Part shown: positions 30,855 to 40,271 of the stretch, in pieces
Numbering within the stretch: the first letter of the stretch is position 1
Layout of the letters: each line of letters starts with the position of its first letter
NCBI GenBank assembly: GCA_013215445.1
Contig: JABSRA010000032.1
Coordinates: 1 to 48,501 of the forward strand
Length of the DNA: 48,501 nt
DNA from: Oceanospirillaceae bacterium
Lineage (GTDB): Bacteria; Pseudomonadota; Gammaproteobacteria; Pseudomonadales; Balneatricaceae
Direction of reading: 5' to 3'
Program-made: the position numbers and the translations under genes
Notes under the pieces: model-generated
The model's database searches: none
Told to the model about the DNA's origin: nothing
What the model saw: the letters and a program-made list of their open reading frames with translations, nothing else

Positions 30855-32000
30855 ATGCAGTCACTTTATAGTCTCTCAGACAATCAGTTTATGACACTGG
30901 CTATTCGCCAGGCCAAGTCAGCCATCTATACGACCAGACCTAATCCGAATGTGGGCTGTGTGATCGTTAAAAATGATCAAGTGTTAGCCGTTGGCTATCA
31001 TCGTCGGGCAGGAGATAGCCATGCTGAAGTCAATGCGCTGGCGACGTTAAACTTATCACAGACCCAAGGTGCGACCGCATACGTTACTTTAGAGCCTTGC
31101 TCACATACGGGTAGAACTGGTGCCTGTGCGCTTGCATTGATTGAAGCCAAGATCGGCAGAGTTGTGTGTGCGATGCAAGACCCTAACCCGCTGGTGTCTG
31201 GAAAGGGTGTTAGATTACTTGAAGAGGCGGGCATCGAGGTTTCTGTGGGGTTGATGCAAGCCCAGGCTGAGCAGATAAATCTAGGTTTTATTAAGCGCAT
31301 GAGTGAGCAATTACCCAGAGTGACGGTTAAGCTGGCGATGAGTTTAGATGGGCGCACCGCCATGCAAAGTGGGGAATCCCAGTGGATTACCGGCAGCGCC
31401 GCAAGAGCAGATGTGCAGAGACTGCGCGCCAGCAGCTGCGCTATTATCACCGGTATTGGCTCGATTGAACAAGATGATTCATCATTAACCGTGCGGCCCG
31501 CTGAACTTGATGTAACGCTCAGTGAAGAAGATTTAGCCTTGATCGGGCAGATGCAACCCTTGCGGGTGGTGTTAGATTCCAACAATCGGCTGTCTAAGAA
31601 TGCAAAAATATTACAGCAGCCAGGGCGCACGTTACGGGTCGTCAGCGGGCCTATTACCGAGGGCGATATCGATGTTATTTCACTGCCGGGGGTTGATTCG
31701 AGGATTGATTTAACCGCGTTACTAGAATATTTAGCCCGCGAGGAAAACTGTAATAATGTATTGGTTGAGGCGGGGGCCACCCTGGCGGGAAGTTTTATCG
31801 ATCGGCAATTATTTGATCAGCTTATCGTCTATATGGCCCCGACTATTTTAGGCGCCAGTGCCAGGCCTTTACTGGCGATCGACAAAGACAAAATGCAGCA
31901 GCAACAGCGCTTAAAATTAGTGGATCATACTGTGATTGGCGATGATATTCGCCTCACTTATGAGTCTGCATCAACCATTAGCGCCACAGCGGATAAGTAA
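30855..32000 (+). CDS. ribD: Bifunctional riboflavin biosynthesis deaminase/reductase RibD
   Basis: Deaminates the GTP-derived pyrimidine and then reduces its ribosyl chain, the second and third steps of riboflavin synthesis. The N-terminal deaminase domain has the zinc site His56-Ala-Glu58 and Cys82/Cys91 within PCSHTGRTGAC. The reductase domain begins near residue 152 with VTVKLAMSLDGRTA and shows GESQWITG. The 381-residue length is typical. The ATG at 30855 is chosen because residues before Met13 align with family N-termini, although the ribosome site is weak. ribE begins on the base after its stop codon. Confidence 0.96.
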   Translation: MQSLYSLSDNQFMTLAIRQAKSAIYTTRPNPNVGCVIVKNDQVLAVGYHRRAGDSHAEVNALATLNLSQTQGATAYVTLEPCSHTGRTGACALALIEAKIGRVVCAMQDPNPLVSGKGVRLLEEAGIEVSVGLMQAQAEQINLGFIKRMSEQLPRVTVKLAMSLDGRTAMQSGESQWITGSAARADVQRLRASSCAIITGIGSIEQDDSSLTVRPAELDVTLSEEDLALIGQMQPLRVVLDSNNRLSKNAKILQQPGRTLRVVSGPITEGDIDVISLPGVDSRIDLTALLEYLAREENCNNVLVEAGATLAGSFIDRQLFDQLIVYMAPTILGASARPLLAIDKDKMQQQQRLKLVDHTVIGDDIRLTYESASTISATADK

Positions 32001-32672
32001 ATGTTTACAGGTATAATAGAGGCAATCGGCTGTATTGGTGCGGTGCAAATGCAGCGGGGCGACATCCAGCTAACGGTGCACACTGGGCAATTAGATATGT
32101 CTGATGTGGCCATTGGCGATAGCATCGCCACCAATGGTGTCTGCCTGACGGTTATCTCTAGGGACTCTGCTAGTTTTTGCGCCGATGTCTCTGTAGAGAC
32201 ACTAAGTCACACCCTGTTCGCTGGTATCACTGTGGGTGCTAAGGTGAATTTAGAAAAAGCGCTGTTACCCAGCTCGCGAATGGGTGGGCATATGGTGACT
32301 GGCCACGTGGATGGTGTGGGTGAAATTATCCAGCGCAGTCAAGATGCTCGATCGATAAATTATATGATCAGTGCGCCCGTTGCAATTGCGCATTTTATTG
32401 CAGGTAAGGGCTCAATTACCCTCGATGGTGTGAGTCTAACCGTCAATGGGGTTAAGGAAAATACTTTCAGCGTGAATATTGTGCCACATACTGCACTAAA
32501 TACGCTGTTAGCTGATTACCAAGTCGGTGACAAAATACACTTAGAAGTTGATATCGTCTCCCGTTATTTGGAGCGATTGTTAGAGCCACGACTGCCGCCA
32601 AGTGGTGATAATGAATTGCCAAAGCCCGGATTAAATATGGCTAAGTTAGCCGAGTTTGGTTTTTTAAAATGA
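32001..32672 (+). CDS. ribE: Riboflavin synthase alpha subunit
   Basis: Dismutates two molecules of 6,7-dimethyl-8-ribityllumazine into riboflavin and the pyrimidine. The 223 residues comprise two lumazine-binding barrels: the first starts with MFTGIIEAIG, the second around GGHMVTGHVDGVGEI (about residues 95-110). It abuts ribD without any gap, so the two are translationally coupled. The gap of 64 bp to ribBA holds a ribosome site but no riboswitch. Confidence 0.96.
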   Translation: MFTGIIEAIGCIGAVQMQRGDIQLTVHTGQLDMSDVAIGDSIATNGVCLTVISRDSASFCADVSVETLSHTLFAGITVGAKVNLEKALLPSSRMGGHMVTGHVDGVGEIIQRSQDARSINYMISAPVAIAHFIAGKGSITLDGVSLTVNGVKENTFSVNIVPHTALNTLLADYQVGDKIHLEVDIVSRYLERLLEPRLPPSGDNELPKPGLNMAKLAEFGFLK

Positions 32673-32736
32673 GATGGCAGGTAGCGGGCAACGTTGAGCA
32701 GCTGCACAGTAATATTGAGTTTAGAGGATATACATC

Positions 32737-33849
32737 ATGGAGCTAAATAGCCCAGCAGAAATCATCGAAGATATCCGCCGCGGAAAGATGGTTATCTTAA
32801 TGGATGACGAAGACCGTGAAAACGAGGGTGATATTGTTATCGCCGCAGAAAAAGTCACTGCGCAAGATATTAATTTTATGGCAACTCACGCCCGGGGCTT
32901 AATTTGTCTGACCCTGACGCGCGAGCGCTGTGAACAGCTGAACTTGCCGTTGATGGTGAAGAGCAACGGCGCCGCGTTTGAAACTAATTTCACCGTTTCT
33001 ATCGAGGCTGCAGAAGGTGTCACCACGGGTATCTCTGCTGCAGATCGCGCACAGACAATCCGCTGTGCGGTTCGGGCTAATGCGCTGCCAGAAGATATAG
33101 TGCAACCTGGGCATATATTTCCGTTGATGGCACAGCCCGGTGGCGTGTTGCGCAGAGCGGGGCACACTGAGGCAGGTTGTGATTTGGCTCGATTGGCGGG
33201 ATTAATTCCCGCGGCTGCTATCGTTGAAATAATGAACGATGATGGCTCTATGGCGCGGCGACCTGAGTTGGAGCTGTTTGCTCAAAAGCACGCCTTGAAA
33301 ATTGGCACTATCGCCGATTTGATTCAGTATCGAGCGGCGAATGAGCACACTATAGAGCGGGTGAGTGAGTCAGTCATCATGACCAAATACGGTGAGTTTA
33401 ACTGTATTTCCTATGCGGATTCTATTCAAAATGTCACGCATTTGGCGTTTGTTAAAGGTCAGATAAAGGCGAGTGAACCCACGCTAGTCAGAGTCAATAT
33501 GCGTGGCGATGAACTGCGTGACATGGTCGGTATTGGCAGCGGCAAGCACTGGAGCGTTGACAGTGCCTTGAAGAGAGTGGCCATGGAAGAAAGTGGCGTG
33601 GTAATCCTGCTAGATAACGAACAAAAAGAAGATTTTTCGATCATTTTATCGCGGTTATTAGCCAGACAAAATAAACGCCCTGCACCGGCACATTATAGCG
33701 CTAGTGGCGCTTATCTAACGGTGGGGACTGGCTCGCAGATACTGCGAGATCTAGGGGTAGGTAAAATGAAATTGATGAGTTCACAAATTAAATTTAATGC
33801 GATCTCCGGGTTTGATCTAGAGATTAGTGAATATATTACTTGCGAATAA
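32737..33849 (+). CDS. ribB: 3,4-dihydroxy-2-butanone-4-phosphate synthase with degenerate GTP-cyclohydrolase II domain
   Basis: Residues 1-200 are an intact DHBP synthase: DDEDRENEGD near 23-32 and RRAGHTEAGCDLARL near 138-152 hold the metal- and substrate-binding residues. The product is the four-carbon unit for lumazine. The C-terminal part (about 205-370) is a RibA-like fold that lacks the three zinc cysteines and the RCDCG motif; where active enzymes have it, this protein reads GIGSGKHWSVDSALKR. GTP cyclohydrolase II activity is therefore not expected; a separate ribA at 36537 supplies it. This RibBX-type fusion is known in many proteobacteria. The ATG at 32737 follows AGAGGA. Confidence 0.94.
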   Translation: MELNSPAEIIEDIRRGKMVILMDDEDRENEGDIVIAAEKVTAQDINFMATHARGLICLTLTRERCEQLNLPLMVKSNGAAFETNFTVSIEAAEGVTTGISAADRAQTIRCAVRANALPEDIVQPGHIFPLMAQPGGVLRRAGHTEAGCDLARLAGLIPAAAIVEIMNDDGSMARRPELELFAQKHALKIGTIADLIQYRAANEHTIERVSESVIMTKYGEFNCISYADSIQNVTHLAFVKGQIKASEPTLVRVNMRGDELRDMVGIGSGKHWSVDSALKRVAMEESGVVILLDNEQKEDFSIILSRLLARQNKRPAPAHYSASGAYLTVGTGSQILRDLGVGKMKLMSSQIKFNAISGFDLEISEYITCE

Positions 33850-33859
33850 GGTGTATTAA

Positions 33860-34333
33860 ATGTCAGTGAAAATTATAGAAGGGGACTTTGTCTCAGGTGC
33901 TGGAAAATATACCATTGTGGTGGGACGTTTCAACGCTTTTGTGGTTGAAAGCCTATTGGCGGGCGCGTTGGATACCCTCAAGCGCCATGGTATTAAAGAC
34001 AGTGATGTGAGAGTGGTGCGGGTGCCGGGTGCATTCGAAATTCCACTGGCCGTACAAAAAGTAGCCGCGCAAAAGCAAGACGATGCAATCATTGCACTCG
34101 GTGCGGTTATTCGCGGGGGCACTCCTCACTTTGAATACGTATCGGGTGAGAGTTCAAAAGGTATTGCACAAGTGGCGATGGATTTTAGCATCCCAGTCGC
34201 CAATGGAATTTTAACGGTGAATAGCATCGAACAAGCGATCGAAAGATCAGGTACAAAAGCAGGTAATAAAGGCGCTGAAGCCGCGTTATCTGCCATTGAA
34301 ATGGTTAGCGTTTTACGCAATTTAGAGGCATAG
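33860..34333 (+). CDS. ribH: 6,7-dimethyl-8-ribityllumazine synthase
   Basis: Condenses the pyrimidine and butanone-phosphate precursors into lumazine; members form pentamers or 60-mer capsids. It has 157 residues, normal length. Family motifs are VVGRFNAFV near 20, the [12 protein letters not shown] block near 53-64, and [14 protein letters not shown] near 81-94 with the catalytic His. The ATG at 33860 follows AAGG. It lies 10 bp after ribBA and five before nusB. Confidence 0.97.
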   Translation: MSVKIIEGDFVSGAGKYTIVVGRFNAFVVESLLAGALDTLKRHGIKDSDVRVVRVPGAFEIPLAVQKVAAQKQDDAIIALGAVIRGGTPHFEYVSGESSKGIAQVAMDFSIPVANGILTVNSIEQAIERSGTKAGNKGAEAALSAIEMVSVLRNLEA

Positions 34334-34338
34334 GAAAA

Positions 34339-34845
34339 GTGACAGAAGAAAAGCAGAGTAGCCCGACCAAGAAACCGGCTAAACGTAAAAAGAAGATGTC
34401 TAAAACAGAACAGCGTCGCAGTGCGAGAAAGTTTTCTGTGCAAGCTGTGTATTCATGGCAGATGGCGGGACAGCCAGTACACGAAATTGAGGCCATGTTT
34501 CGCACCGACAATGATATGTCGCAGACGGACACTAATCTATTTTCTGAAATCCTGCGGGGTGTCGTCAGTAAAAGCACCGAGCTGGATGAAGCCTTTAGCC
34601 CATTTTTAGATCGAGCACTGGATGATCTAGATCCTATTGAGCGAGCGGTGCTGCGTATTGGTAGCTTCGAGCTAATCCACCGCATTGAAGTGCCCTATCG
34701 TGTGGTGATCAACGAAAGCGTTGAATTGGCGAAGATCTTTGGTGCCACAGATTCTCATAAATATGTTAATGGCATCTTGGATAAGTTGGCGCAACGAGTG
34801 CGTATGGTTGAGATCAGAGCCCGTTTTGAGGCCGGGAAAAAATAA
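34339..34845 (+). CDS. nusB: Transcription antitermination factor NusB
   Basis: Binds boxA RNA with NusE (S10) in rRNA antitermination. The start is GTG (34339), five bp after ribH, with AGGAAAA overlapping the ribH stop. The 168 residues are longer than the usual ~140 because of an N-terminal Lys-rich tail (residues 1-27) ahead of the conserved [15 protein letters not shown] helix. The core ends with the [18 protein letters not shown] helix and [14 protein letters not shown] motif (here [11 protein letters not shown]). A Met at residue 20 could be an alternative start, but lacks a better ribosome site. Confidence 0.95.
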   Translation: MTEEKQSSPTKKPAKRKKKMSKTEQRRSARKFSVQAVYSWQMAGQPVHEIEAMFRTDNDMSQTDTNLFSEILRGVVSKSTELDEAFSPFLDRALDDLDPIERAVLRIGSFELIHRIEVPYRVVINESVELAKIFGATDSHKYVNGILDKLAQRVRMVEIRARFEAGKK

Positions 34846-34850
34846 TCCAA

Positions 34851-35825
34851 ATGGATGAGTTTTCCCTGATACAACAGTATTTTCAACGCCCTAGTAGCGA
34901 TGCGGTAAAAGCTAACCATCAGTTAGTGATGGGCATTGGCGATGATTGTGCCATTCTCGACGTTCCCCGTGGCCAGCAGTTAGTATTTTCGATAGATACT
35001 ATGGTTGAGGGAGTGCATTTTACTCAGGATACCGCTCCAGCCGATATTGCCTGGCGATTATTAGGAGCTGCTGTTAGTGATTTGGCGGCCATGGGAGCGA
35101 CGCCGAATAATTTCACTTTAGCGCTCACCATTCCCGAGTTGTCTGAGCCTTGGTTGCAGAGTTTTAGCGACAATTTGTCGGCAGCGGCACAGGCTTATCA
35201 AATTACCTTGGCAGGTGGAGATACCAGTAGAGGCCCGTTAACGCTGAGTGTGCAAGTGCAAGGTTTTGTCGACAGCGGGCAGGCATTACTGCGCAGTGGG
35301 GCTAATACTGGGGATGTGATCTGTGTAACAGGAACACTGGGGGATAGCAGGGCGGGGTTGAGTTTACTCGATCATCTAACCCCCGATGCCGATCAACAGT
35401 ATCTATTAGATAGATTCTATCGGCCTGTTCCCAGAGTTGCCAGCGGGTTGCTGATTAAAAAATACGCCACGGCTTGTATCGATATCTCCGATGGATTATT
35501 GGCTGATTTGGGACATGTTTTAAGCCGCTCTAAAAAGGGTGGCAAAATAGATAGCGCCGCGATACCGCTAAGCCCGCAACTTAAACACATAGCCGGTGAC
35601 AAAGCATTGCATTGGGCCCTATCCGGCGGCGAAGACTTTGAACTTTGTTTCACCTTGTCCGCTGAAAATTGGCGCCTATTGCAACGCGAGTTACAACAGG
35701 CTGAGCCCGGCATTGCCCTGTGTGAAATTGGGGTGGTGACTGAAGAGTCGGGATTGCAAATTTTCCAAGATAATAAGTGGCAGGCTGTGACAGCCCAAGG
35801 CTTTCAGCATTTTTCTAATGAGTAA
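34851..35825 (+). CDS. thiL: Thiamine-monophosphate kinase
   Basis: Phosphorylates thiamine monophosphate to the cofactor thiamine pyrophosphate. The 324-residue protein has the PurM/ThiL fold, with GIGDDCAIL near 28, FSIDTMVEGVHF near 46, SDLAAMGATP near 76, and AGGDTSRGPL near 122. DISDGLLADLGH and SGGEDFELCF are the C-terminal motifs. The ATG at 34851 is five bp after nusB. The nusB-thiL-pgpA order is standard in gammaproteobacteria. Confidence 0.96.
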   Translation: MDEFSLIQQYFQRPSSDAVKANHQLVMGIGDDCAILDVPRGQQLVFSIDTMVEGVHFTQDTAPADIAWRLLGAAVSDLAAMGATPNNFTLALTIPELSEPWLQSFSDNLSAAAQAYQITLAGGDTSRGPLTLSVQVQGFVDSGQALLRSGANTGDVICVTGTLGDSRAGLSLLDHLTPDADQQYLLDRFYRPVPRVASGLLIKKYATACIDISDGLLADLGHVLSRSKKGGKIDSAAIPLSPQLKHIAGDKALHWALSGGEDFELCFTLSAENWRLLQRELQQAEPGIALCEIGVVTEESGLQIFQDNKWQAVTAQGFQHFSNE

Positions 35826-35861
35826 TAATATTGTGTCAGTAGTAAAAGGTAGAGGTAGGTT

Positions 35862-36350
35862 GTGAAGTTTGACTTTAAAGAAAAATTACCGCAGCGACTG
35901 CGTGACCCGGTTCATCTGTTGGCGTTTGGCTTTGGCAGTGGCTTAGCGCCTAAAGCCCCTGGGACTTTCGGCACCTTAGCCGCTATACCGCTGTTCTTGT
36001 TACTTTCTCTGTTGCCTTTATGGTTGTATTTAGTACTGGTACTCGCCGCTTGTACCTACGGGGTACATCTGTGTGGGAAAACGGCCGATGATATGCAAGT
36101 GCATGATGACCCGAGCATTGTCTGGGATGAGTTTGTCGGTTTTTGGATCACCATGATCGCCATACCCGTGAGCTTTACCACGGTGTTACTGGGATTTATA
36201 CTGTTTAGATTCTTTGATATTTTAAAACCTTGGCCCATCGATTGGATTGATAGGAATGTTAGTGGTGGACTGGGAATCATGGTTGATGACATTGTTGCAG
36301 GGTTAATGGCGTTGGGTTGTCTGCACTTAATTAATTATTTTTTATTGTAG
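35862..36350 (+). CDS. pgpA: Phosphatidylglycerophosphatase A
   Basis: Removes phosphate from phosphatidylglycerol phosphate in the inner membrane to make phosphatidylglycerol. 162 residues with three to four hydrophobic segments. The family motifs are GSGLAPKAPGTFGTLAA (about residues 26-42) and the acidic DDPSIVWDEFVG (about 83-94), which holds the metal-binding Asp/Glu. The start is GTG (35862) after a clear AGAGGTAGG. It follows thiL by 36 bp. Confidence 0.94.
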   Translation: MKFDFKEKLPQRLRDPVHLLAFGFGSGLAPKAPGTFGTLAAIPLFLLLSLLPLWLYLVLVLAACTYGVHLCGKTADDMQVHDDPSIVWDEFVGFWITMIAIPVSFTTVLLGFILFRFFDILKPWPIDWIDRNVSGGLGIMVDDIVAGLMALGCLHLINYFLL

Positions 36351-36536
36351 AAAAGTACAAATTACCAGATAGATATTGGGTATCAAGTGTCTAATTGGCG
36401 GTCAAAGCAAGTAGCAAGGTTGCAGATGGTGAATTTTCTGCCTTTAATTCGTCCGTGGTAATTGTAAAAAAGAATAAAGCTCCCACATACAGAAGTGAGT
36501 GAGTGAGTTTGAAAGCCAAGAGTGTAGAGGTAGTGT

Positions 36537-37151
36537 GTGTCAAAGAGTGATAAAGCAGTAGCGACGACAGTGAAATTTGTAGCCGAATCCAAACTTCCCA
36601 TGCCGATGGGCACTTTTACCATGGTGGGTTTTGAAGAACCGGCAACCGGTAAAGAGCATGTTGCATTAGTCTATGGAGATGTCAGTGGTGATGAGCCGGT
36701 GTTGGCTCGTATTCACTCTGAGTGCCTCACTGGTGATGCGTTGTTTAGTTTGCGTTGCGATTGTGGCTTCCAGCTACAAGAGGCGCTTACGCGCATCGCC
36801 ACTGAAGGTCGGGGTATTTTATTATACTTACGTCAAGAGGGGCGGGGTATTGGGCTGCTCAATAAAATCAAAGCTTATCATCTACAAGATCAAGGGGCCG
36901 ATACTGTACAGGCCAATGAGGAACTGGGCTTTGATGCCGACATGCGTGAATACAGTATGTGCCAGCCGATGTTCAAGCACTTTGGGATCAAAAAAGTGCG
37001 ACTGATGACCAATAATCCACGTAAGGTTCAAGCCCTACAAGAATTTGGCGTGCAAGTCAGCCAGCGTGAGGCGATCAAAGTGGGTGAAAACAGCCACAAT
37101 AAAAGTTACCTTGCGACTAAAGCGGGTAAGCTAGGGCACTTGATGGACTAA
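36537..37151 (+). CDS. ribA: GTP cyclohydrolase II
   Basis: Opens GTP in the first committed step of riboflavin synthesis. The 204 residues carry the complete zinc site Cys63, Cys74 and Cys76 in SLRCDCG, the [14 protein letters not shown] catalytic segment near 98-111, and MTNNPRKV near 154. The start is GTG (36537), with TAGAGGTAG upstream. It compensates for the degenerate C-terminal domain of the ribB gene product at 32737. A 186-bp gap separates it from pgpA, so it probably has its own promoter; no FMN riboswitch is seen there. Confidence 0.96.
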   Translation: MSKSDKAVATTVKFVAESKLPMPMGTFTMVGFEEPATGKEHVALVYGDVSGDEPVLARIHSECLTGDALFSLRCDCGFQLQEALTRIATEGRGILLYLRQEGRGIGLLNKIKAYHLQDQGADTVQANEELGFDADMREYSMCQPMFKHFGIKKVRLMTNNPRKVQALQEFGVQVSQREAIKVGENSHNKSYLATKAGKLGHLMD

Positions 37152-37597
37152 GGGTAACCAAGTACTTTTGATAGTTTCTCGATATTTTAGCGACTGTGGC
37201 TCGCAGGTCATGAGTCACTATAGGCAGAGGATTAGAAAAGGCAGGGTTAAAGGTTAAAGGTTAAGAGTTAAGAGTTAAGAGTTAAGGGCTATTGGCTGCG
37301 TAGTATCTAGCCCAGTCACCGCCGGATTCAAGATTGGCACGGTGCTGAATAATCTTGAGGCTAATCATTGCCGACTCCCGTTAGCTTGACCTCGCTAGCC
37401 AAAGATAATGTCATCGAGAGGGCTACTATGCTTAACGCTATAAAAACCATAGACTATAAAGTCGAACCCAGCCGATTTTTTTGCTCAGAGATGTGGCTTG
37501 TATGGGTTTGAAGCTAGTCGATGAAATAACGGCGAAAGACTTACCATACTAATATTTCTCTCTTCTCTCCCCCACATCTCTAAAAAGTGCAGTCTAA
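37152..37597. other. Convergent intergenic region ribA/dxs
   Basis: 446 bp between ribA (plus) and dxs (minus). It contains the heptamer array at 37245-37286, followed directly by GGGCTA...TAGCCC (37286-37313), a 6-bp stem with a long loop. No gene, and no convincing terminator with a T-tract for either neighbour. Confidence 0.5.
37245..37286. repeat. Six tandem heptamers (RGTTAAR)
   Basis: Units read GGTTAAA twice, GGTTAAG once and AGTTAAG three times, giving 42 bp with no interruption. The array is intergenic. A short three-unit array of a related A-rich heptamer follows hemE at 19694. Confidence 0.85.
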
Positions 37598-39379
37598 TTA
37601 GTTTGTTTGGTCTCGTAACTTTTGCGCAATAGCGCTGCTCAATCCCTGCTCATCTAAGCCACAATATGCCAGTTGTTGCTCTCTGCTACCATGGGCGATT
37701 AATAGATCGGGGATGCCAAAATGGGTAAAGGTTACGTTTTTATCGGCCAGTAACTGGCTGACCGCAGAGCCAGCACCGCTGGCAATTGCGTGGTCTTCTA
37801 ACGTAAAAAAGTGTTGATGCTCTTCTGTTAGTTTAATCAGTAGCGCTTCATCCAATGGTTTGACAAAGCGCATGTCGACTAAGCTGAGGTCGTATTGTTC
37901 AGCGACAATTTTTGCCTGGGGCAACAGTGGGCCAAAGTTGAGTAATGCCATTTTAGACTGTCCGCGACGCAGCACCTTGGCGCAGCCTAACTCGACGATT
38001 TTTTGGTCGGGTTCTATTTGATTGCCGCTGCCGCTGCCACGTGGATAGCGAATGGCTACCGGCCCCTTGAAGTGCATGGCACTGTTGAGAGCTAGCCACA
38101 ATTCCTGCTCGTCACTGGGCGTCATGATGATGGTATTGGGGATGCAGCGCAGGGCGGCGATATCATAAAGGCCCGCATGAGTGGCGCCGTCCTGACCGAC
38201 CAGACCGGCACGATCGATAGCCAGAATAACCGGCAGATTTTGAATCGCAATATCATGGATATACTGATCGTAACCACGCTGCAAAAAGGTGGAGTAGATA
38301 GCGACGACCGGCTTGATGTTTGCACAGGCTAGGCCGGCGGCGAAGGTCAGGGCATGTTGCTCGGCAATGGCCACGTCAAAAAAACGCTCCGGGTAGCGCT
38401 CGGCAAAAGCGACTAAATCAGAGCCCTCTTTCATGGCGGGGGTGATCGCTACCAGTTTAGTATCAATGGCGGCGCGCGCTAACATCCACTGACCAAAAAT
38501 ATTGGCAAAACTGACCTTTTTAGGGGCTTTGACGCTGTGGTTAATCGGCTCTATTTTCGAAATCGCATGGTAGCCAACGGGGTCGTTTTCAGCGGGATAA
38601 TAACCCTTGCCTTTTTTGGTGATGATATGTAAAAACTGTGGCCCCTGATTATTCAGCGCCTGTGTTAGGGCGGGTAGTAATACCGTCAAATCGTGCCCAT
38701 CTATGGGGCCAGTGTAGTTAAATGCCAGTGCTTCGAAAAGGGCGGTGTTGGTGATTTGGGAGTTTTTCAATTTTTCTGATAGGTACTTAGCGAGCCCCCC
38801 TTCGTTGGCGGAGATCGACATATCATTATCATTGAGAATCACCAGTAGATTAGCATTGACATGGGAGGCGTGATTGAGCGCTTCAAATGCCTGGCCTGCG
38901 GTCAGTGCACCATCGCCAATCACCGCCACACTTTTATAGGGCAGAGCATTGAGTTTGTCGCCAATACACATGCCCAGCGCCGCGCTAATTGAAGTGCTAG
39001 AATGACCGGTACCAAAGGCGTCGTACGGACTTTCGTCTCTATGTGGGAAAGGGTGTAAGCCGTGGAGTTGGCGGATGCTCAACATCGCCTCTCGCCTGCC
39101 GGTAAGAATTTTATGGGGGTAACTCTGGTGCCCTACATCCCAAATCAGGTGATCTCGCGGCGTATCCAGACAATAATGCAGGGCTACGCAAAGCTCGACA
39201 ACCCCGAGCCCCCCCCCTAAGTGTCCGCCTGTCTGGCCCACACAATAAAGTAAGAAAGCGCGCAGTTGCAGACAAACCTCATCCAGGTCAGCGCTGTCTA
39301 TGTTACGTAAGTCACTCGGGTCATCAATCGTGTCGAGTAGCGGGGTAAAGGGTTTGTTAGTTGGGATCTGGTGGTACAT
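37598..39379 (-). CDS. dxs: 1-deoxy-D-xylulose-5-phosphate synthase
   Basis: Thiamine-pyrophosphate enzyme that condenses pyruvate and glyceraldehyde 3-phosphate, the entry to the MEP isoprenoid pathway. Motifs seen: GGHLGGGLGVVEL near 52, the DAFGTGHSSTSISAALG block, the TPP motif GDGALTAGQAFEALNHA with NDN, and the C-terminal AEQHALTFAAGLA and DRAGLVGQDGATHAG. At 593 residues it is about 25-30 shorter than E. coli Dxs, and several blocks (for example HPFPHRDES where SGFPKRSES is usual) are diverged, so it belongs to a variant subgroup. It overlaps the ispA stop by one base. Confidence 0.93.
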   Translation of the reverse strand: MYHQIPTNKPFTPLLDTIDDPSDLRNIDSADLDEVCLQLRAFLLYCVGQTGGHLGGGLGVVELCVALHYCLDTPRDHLIWDVGHQSYPHKILTGRREAMLSIRQLHGLHPFPHRDESPYDAFGTGHSSTSISAALGMCIGDKLNALPYKSVAVIGDGALTAGQAFEALNHASHVNANLLVILNDNDMSISANEGGLAKYLSEKLKNSQITNTALFEALAFNYTGPIDGHDLTVLLPALTQALNNQGPQFLHIITKKGKGYYPAENDPVGYHAISKIEPINHSVKAPKKVSFANIFGQWMLARAAIDTKLVAITPAMKEGSDLVAFAERYPERFFDVAIAEQHALTFAAGLACANIKPVVAIYSTFLQRGYDQYIHDIAIQNLPVILAIDRAGLVGQDGATHAGLYDIAALRCIPNTIIMTPSDEQELWLALNSAMHFKGPVAIRYPRGSGSGNQIEPDQKIVELGCAKVLRRGQSKMALLNFGPLLPQAKIVAEQYDLSLVDMRFVKPLDEALLIKLTEEHQHFFTLEDHAIASGAGSAVSQLLADKNVTFTHFGIPDLLIAHGSREQQLAYCGLDEQGLSSAIAQKLRDQTN

Positions 39380-40266
39380 TAGTGGTTGCGTTCGACTATA
39401 TAGGTGGCGAGTTGGCGAAGTGCTAGGGCGCTATCATCGAAGCACTCAATAGCGGCTAAGGCCTCTTGATAGAGCTGTTGTAATTTATCCTTTGCGCCTT
39501 GTAGGCCTAATAGAGAAGGGTAGGTGGGCTTGTTCGCAAGTTCATCAGACCCTTGAGGTTTGCCCAGCGTTTGAGTATCTGCAGTGATGTCCAGAATGTC
39601 ATCTTGTACTTGAAATGCCAGTCCGATGGCATCGCCATAGGCAAGTAGCGCGGTTTGACGCTCTACACCGATGTCAGTATTGGCACTGTGTATTCCCAGT
39701 TGAATGGCAGCGTTGATCAGTGCCCCGGTTTTGTGACGATGCATGCTCTCTAACTGGATTGAGCTTAAAGGTTGATCGACATGCGCAAGATCAAAGGCTT
39801 GACCGGCCACCATGCCAGTATCACCACTGGCACGGGTGAGTGTTTTTAACATGAGTAACTGAGTGTTTGGTGATAAATCGTTTTGTTGCTCGCACAACCA
39901 TTCAAAACCGATACACTGTAGGGCATCACCCGCTAAAATAGCCGTCGCATGATCAAATTTAATGTGACAAGTTGGCAGGCCGCGACGCAAGTCATCATTG
40001 TCCATCGCCGGTAAATCATCGTGTACTAGGGAATAACTGTGAATCGCCTCGATGGCGCAGGCGGCGGCATCGGCGTTGTTTAAATCACCCTTGAGGGTTT
40101 GATTGACCAGGTAGACAAGTGCTGGTCTGATGCGCTTGCCACCATTAAAAATACTATAGCGCATGGCCTGTTGCAGTGAGTCTTGGATAGAGCTATGCGC
40201 CAGGCGCACAGCTAATTGTTGCTCAACCCTTGTAGCGTAATTGGTTAAGGTATCTGTTAGCACCAC
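39379..40266 (-). CDS. ispA: Polyprenyl (farnesyl) diphosphate synthase
   Basis: Builds farnesyl diphosphate from IPP and DMAPP/GPP. The 295 residues include the first Asp-rich motif DDLPAMD with the following DDLRRGLPTCH, and the second Asp-rich motif in QVQDDILD. FNGGKRIRPALVY near 41 is the IPP-binding Arg/Lys block. The start is GTG (40264-40266), six bp after xseB; length fits the family. The three-gene order xseB-ispA-dxs is conserved among gammaproteobacteria. Confidence 0.95.
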   Translation of the reverse strand: MVLTDTLTNYATRVEQQLAVRLAHSSIQDSLQQAMRYSIFNGGKRIRPALVYLVNQTLKGDLNNADAAACAIEAIHSYSLVHDDLPAMDNDDLRRGLPTCHIKFDHATAILAGDALQCIGFEWLCEQQNDLSPNTQLLMLKTLTRASGDTGMVAGQAFDLAHVDQPLSSIQLESMHRHKTGALINAAIQLGIHSANTDIGVERQTALLAYGDAIGLAFQVQDDILDITADTQTLGKPQGSDELANKPTYPSLLGLQGAKDKLQQLYQEALAAIECFDDSALALRQLATYIVERNH

Positions 40267-40271
40267 AGGTA

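Noticed and set aside
30998..31780. 260-codon minus-strand frame opposite ribD
   Set aside because: It lies wholly antisense to a clear ribD with intact catalytic motifs; Ser/Pro-rich composition is typical of a shadow frame.
36351..36536. FMN riboswitch ahead of ribA (also checked ahead of ribD and ribB)
   Set aside because: None of the conserved blocks of the FMN aptamer is present in these gaps.
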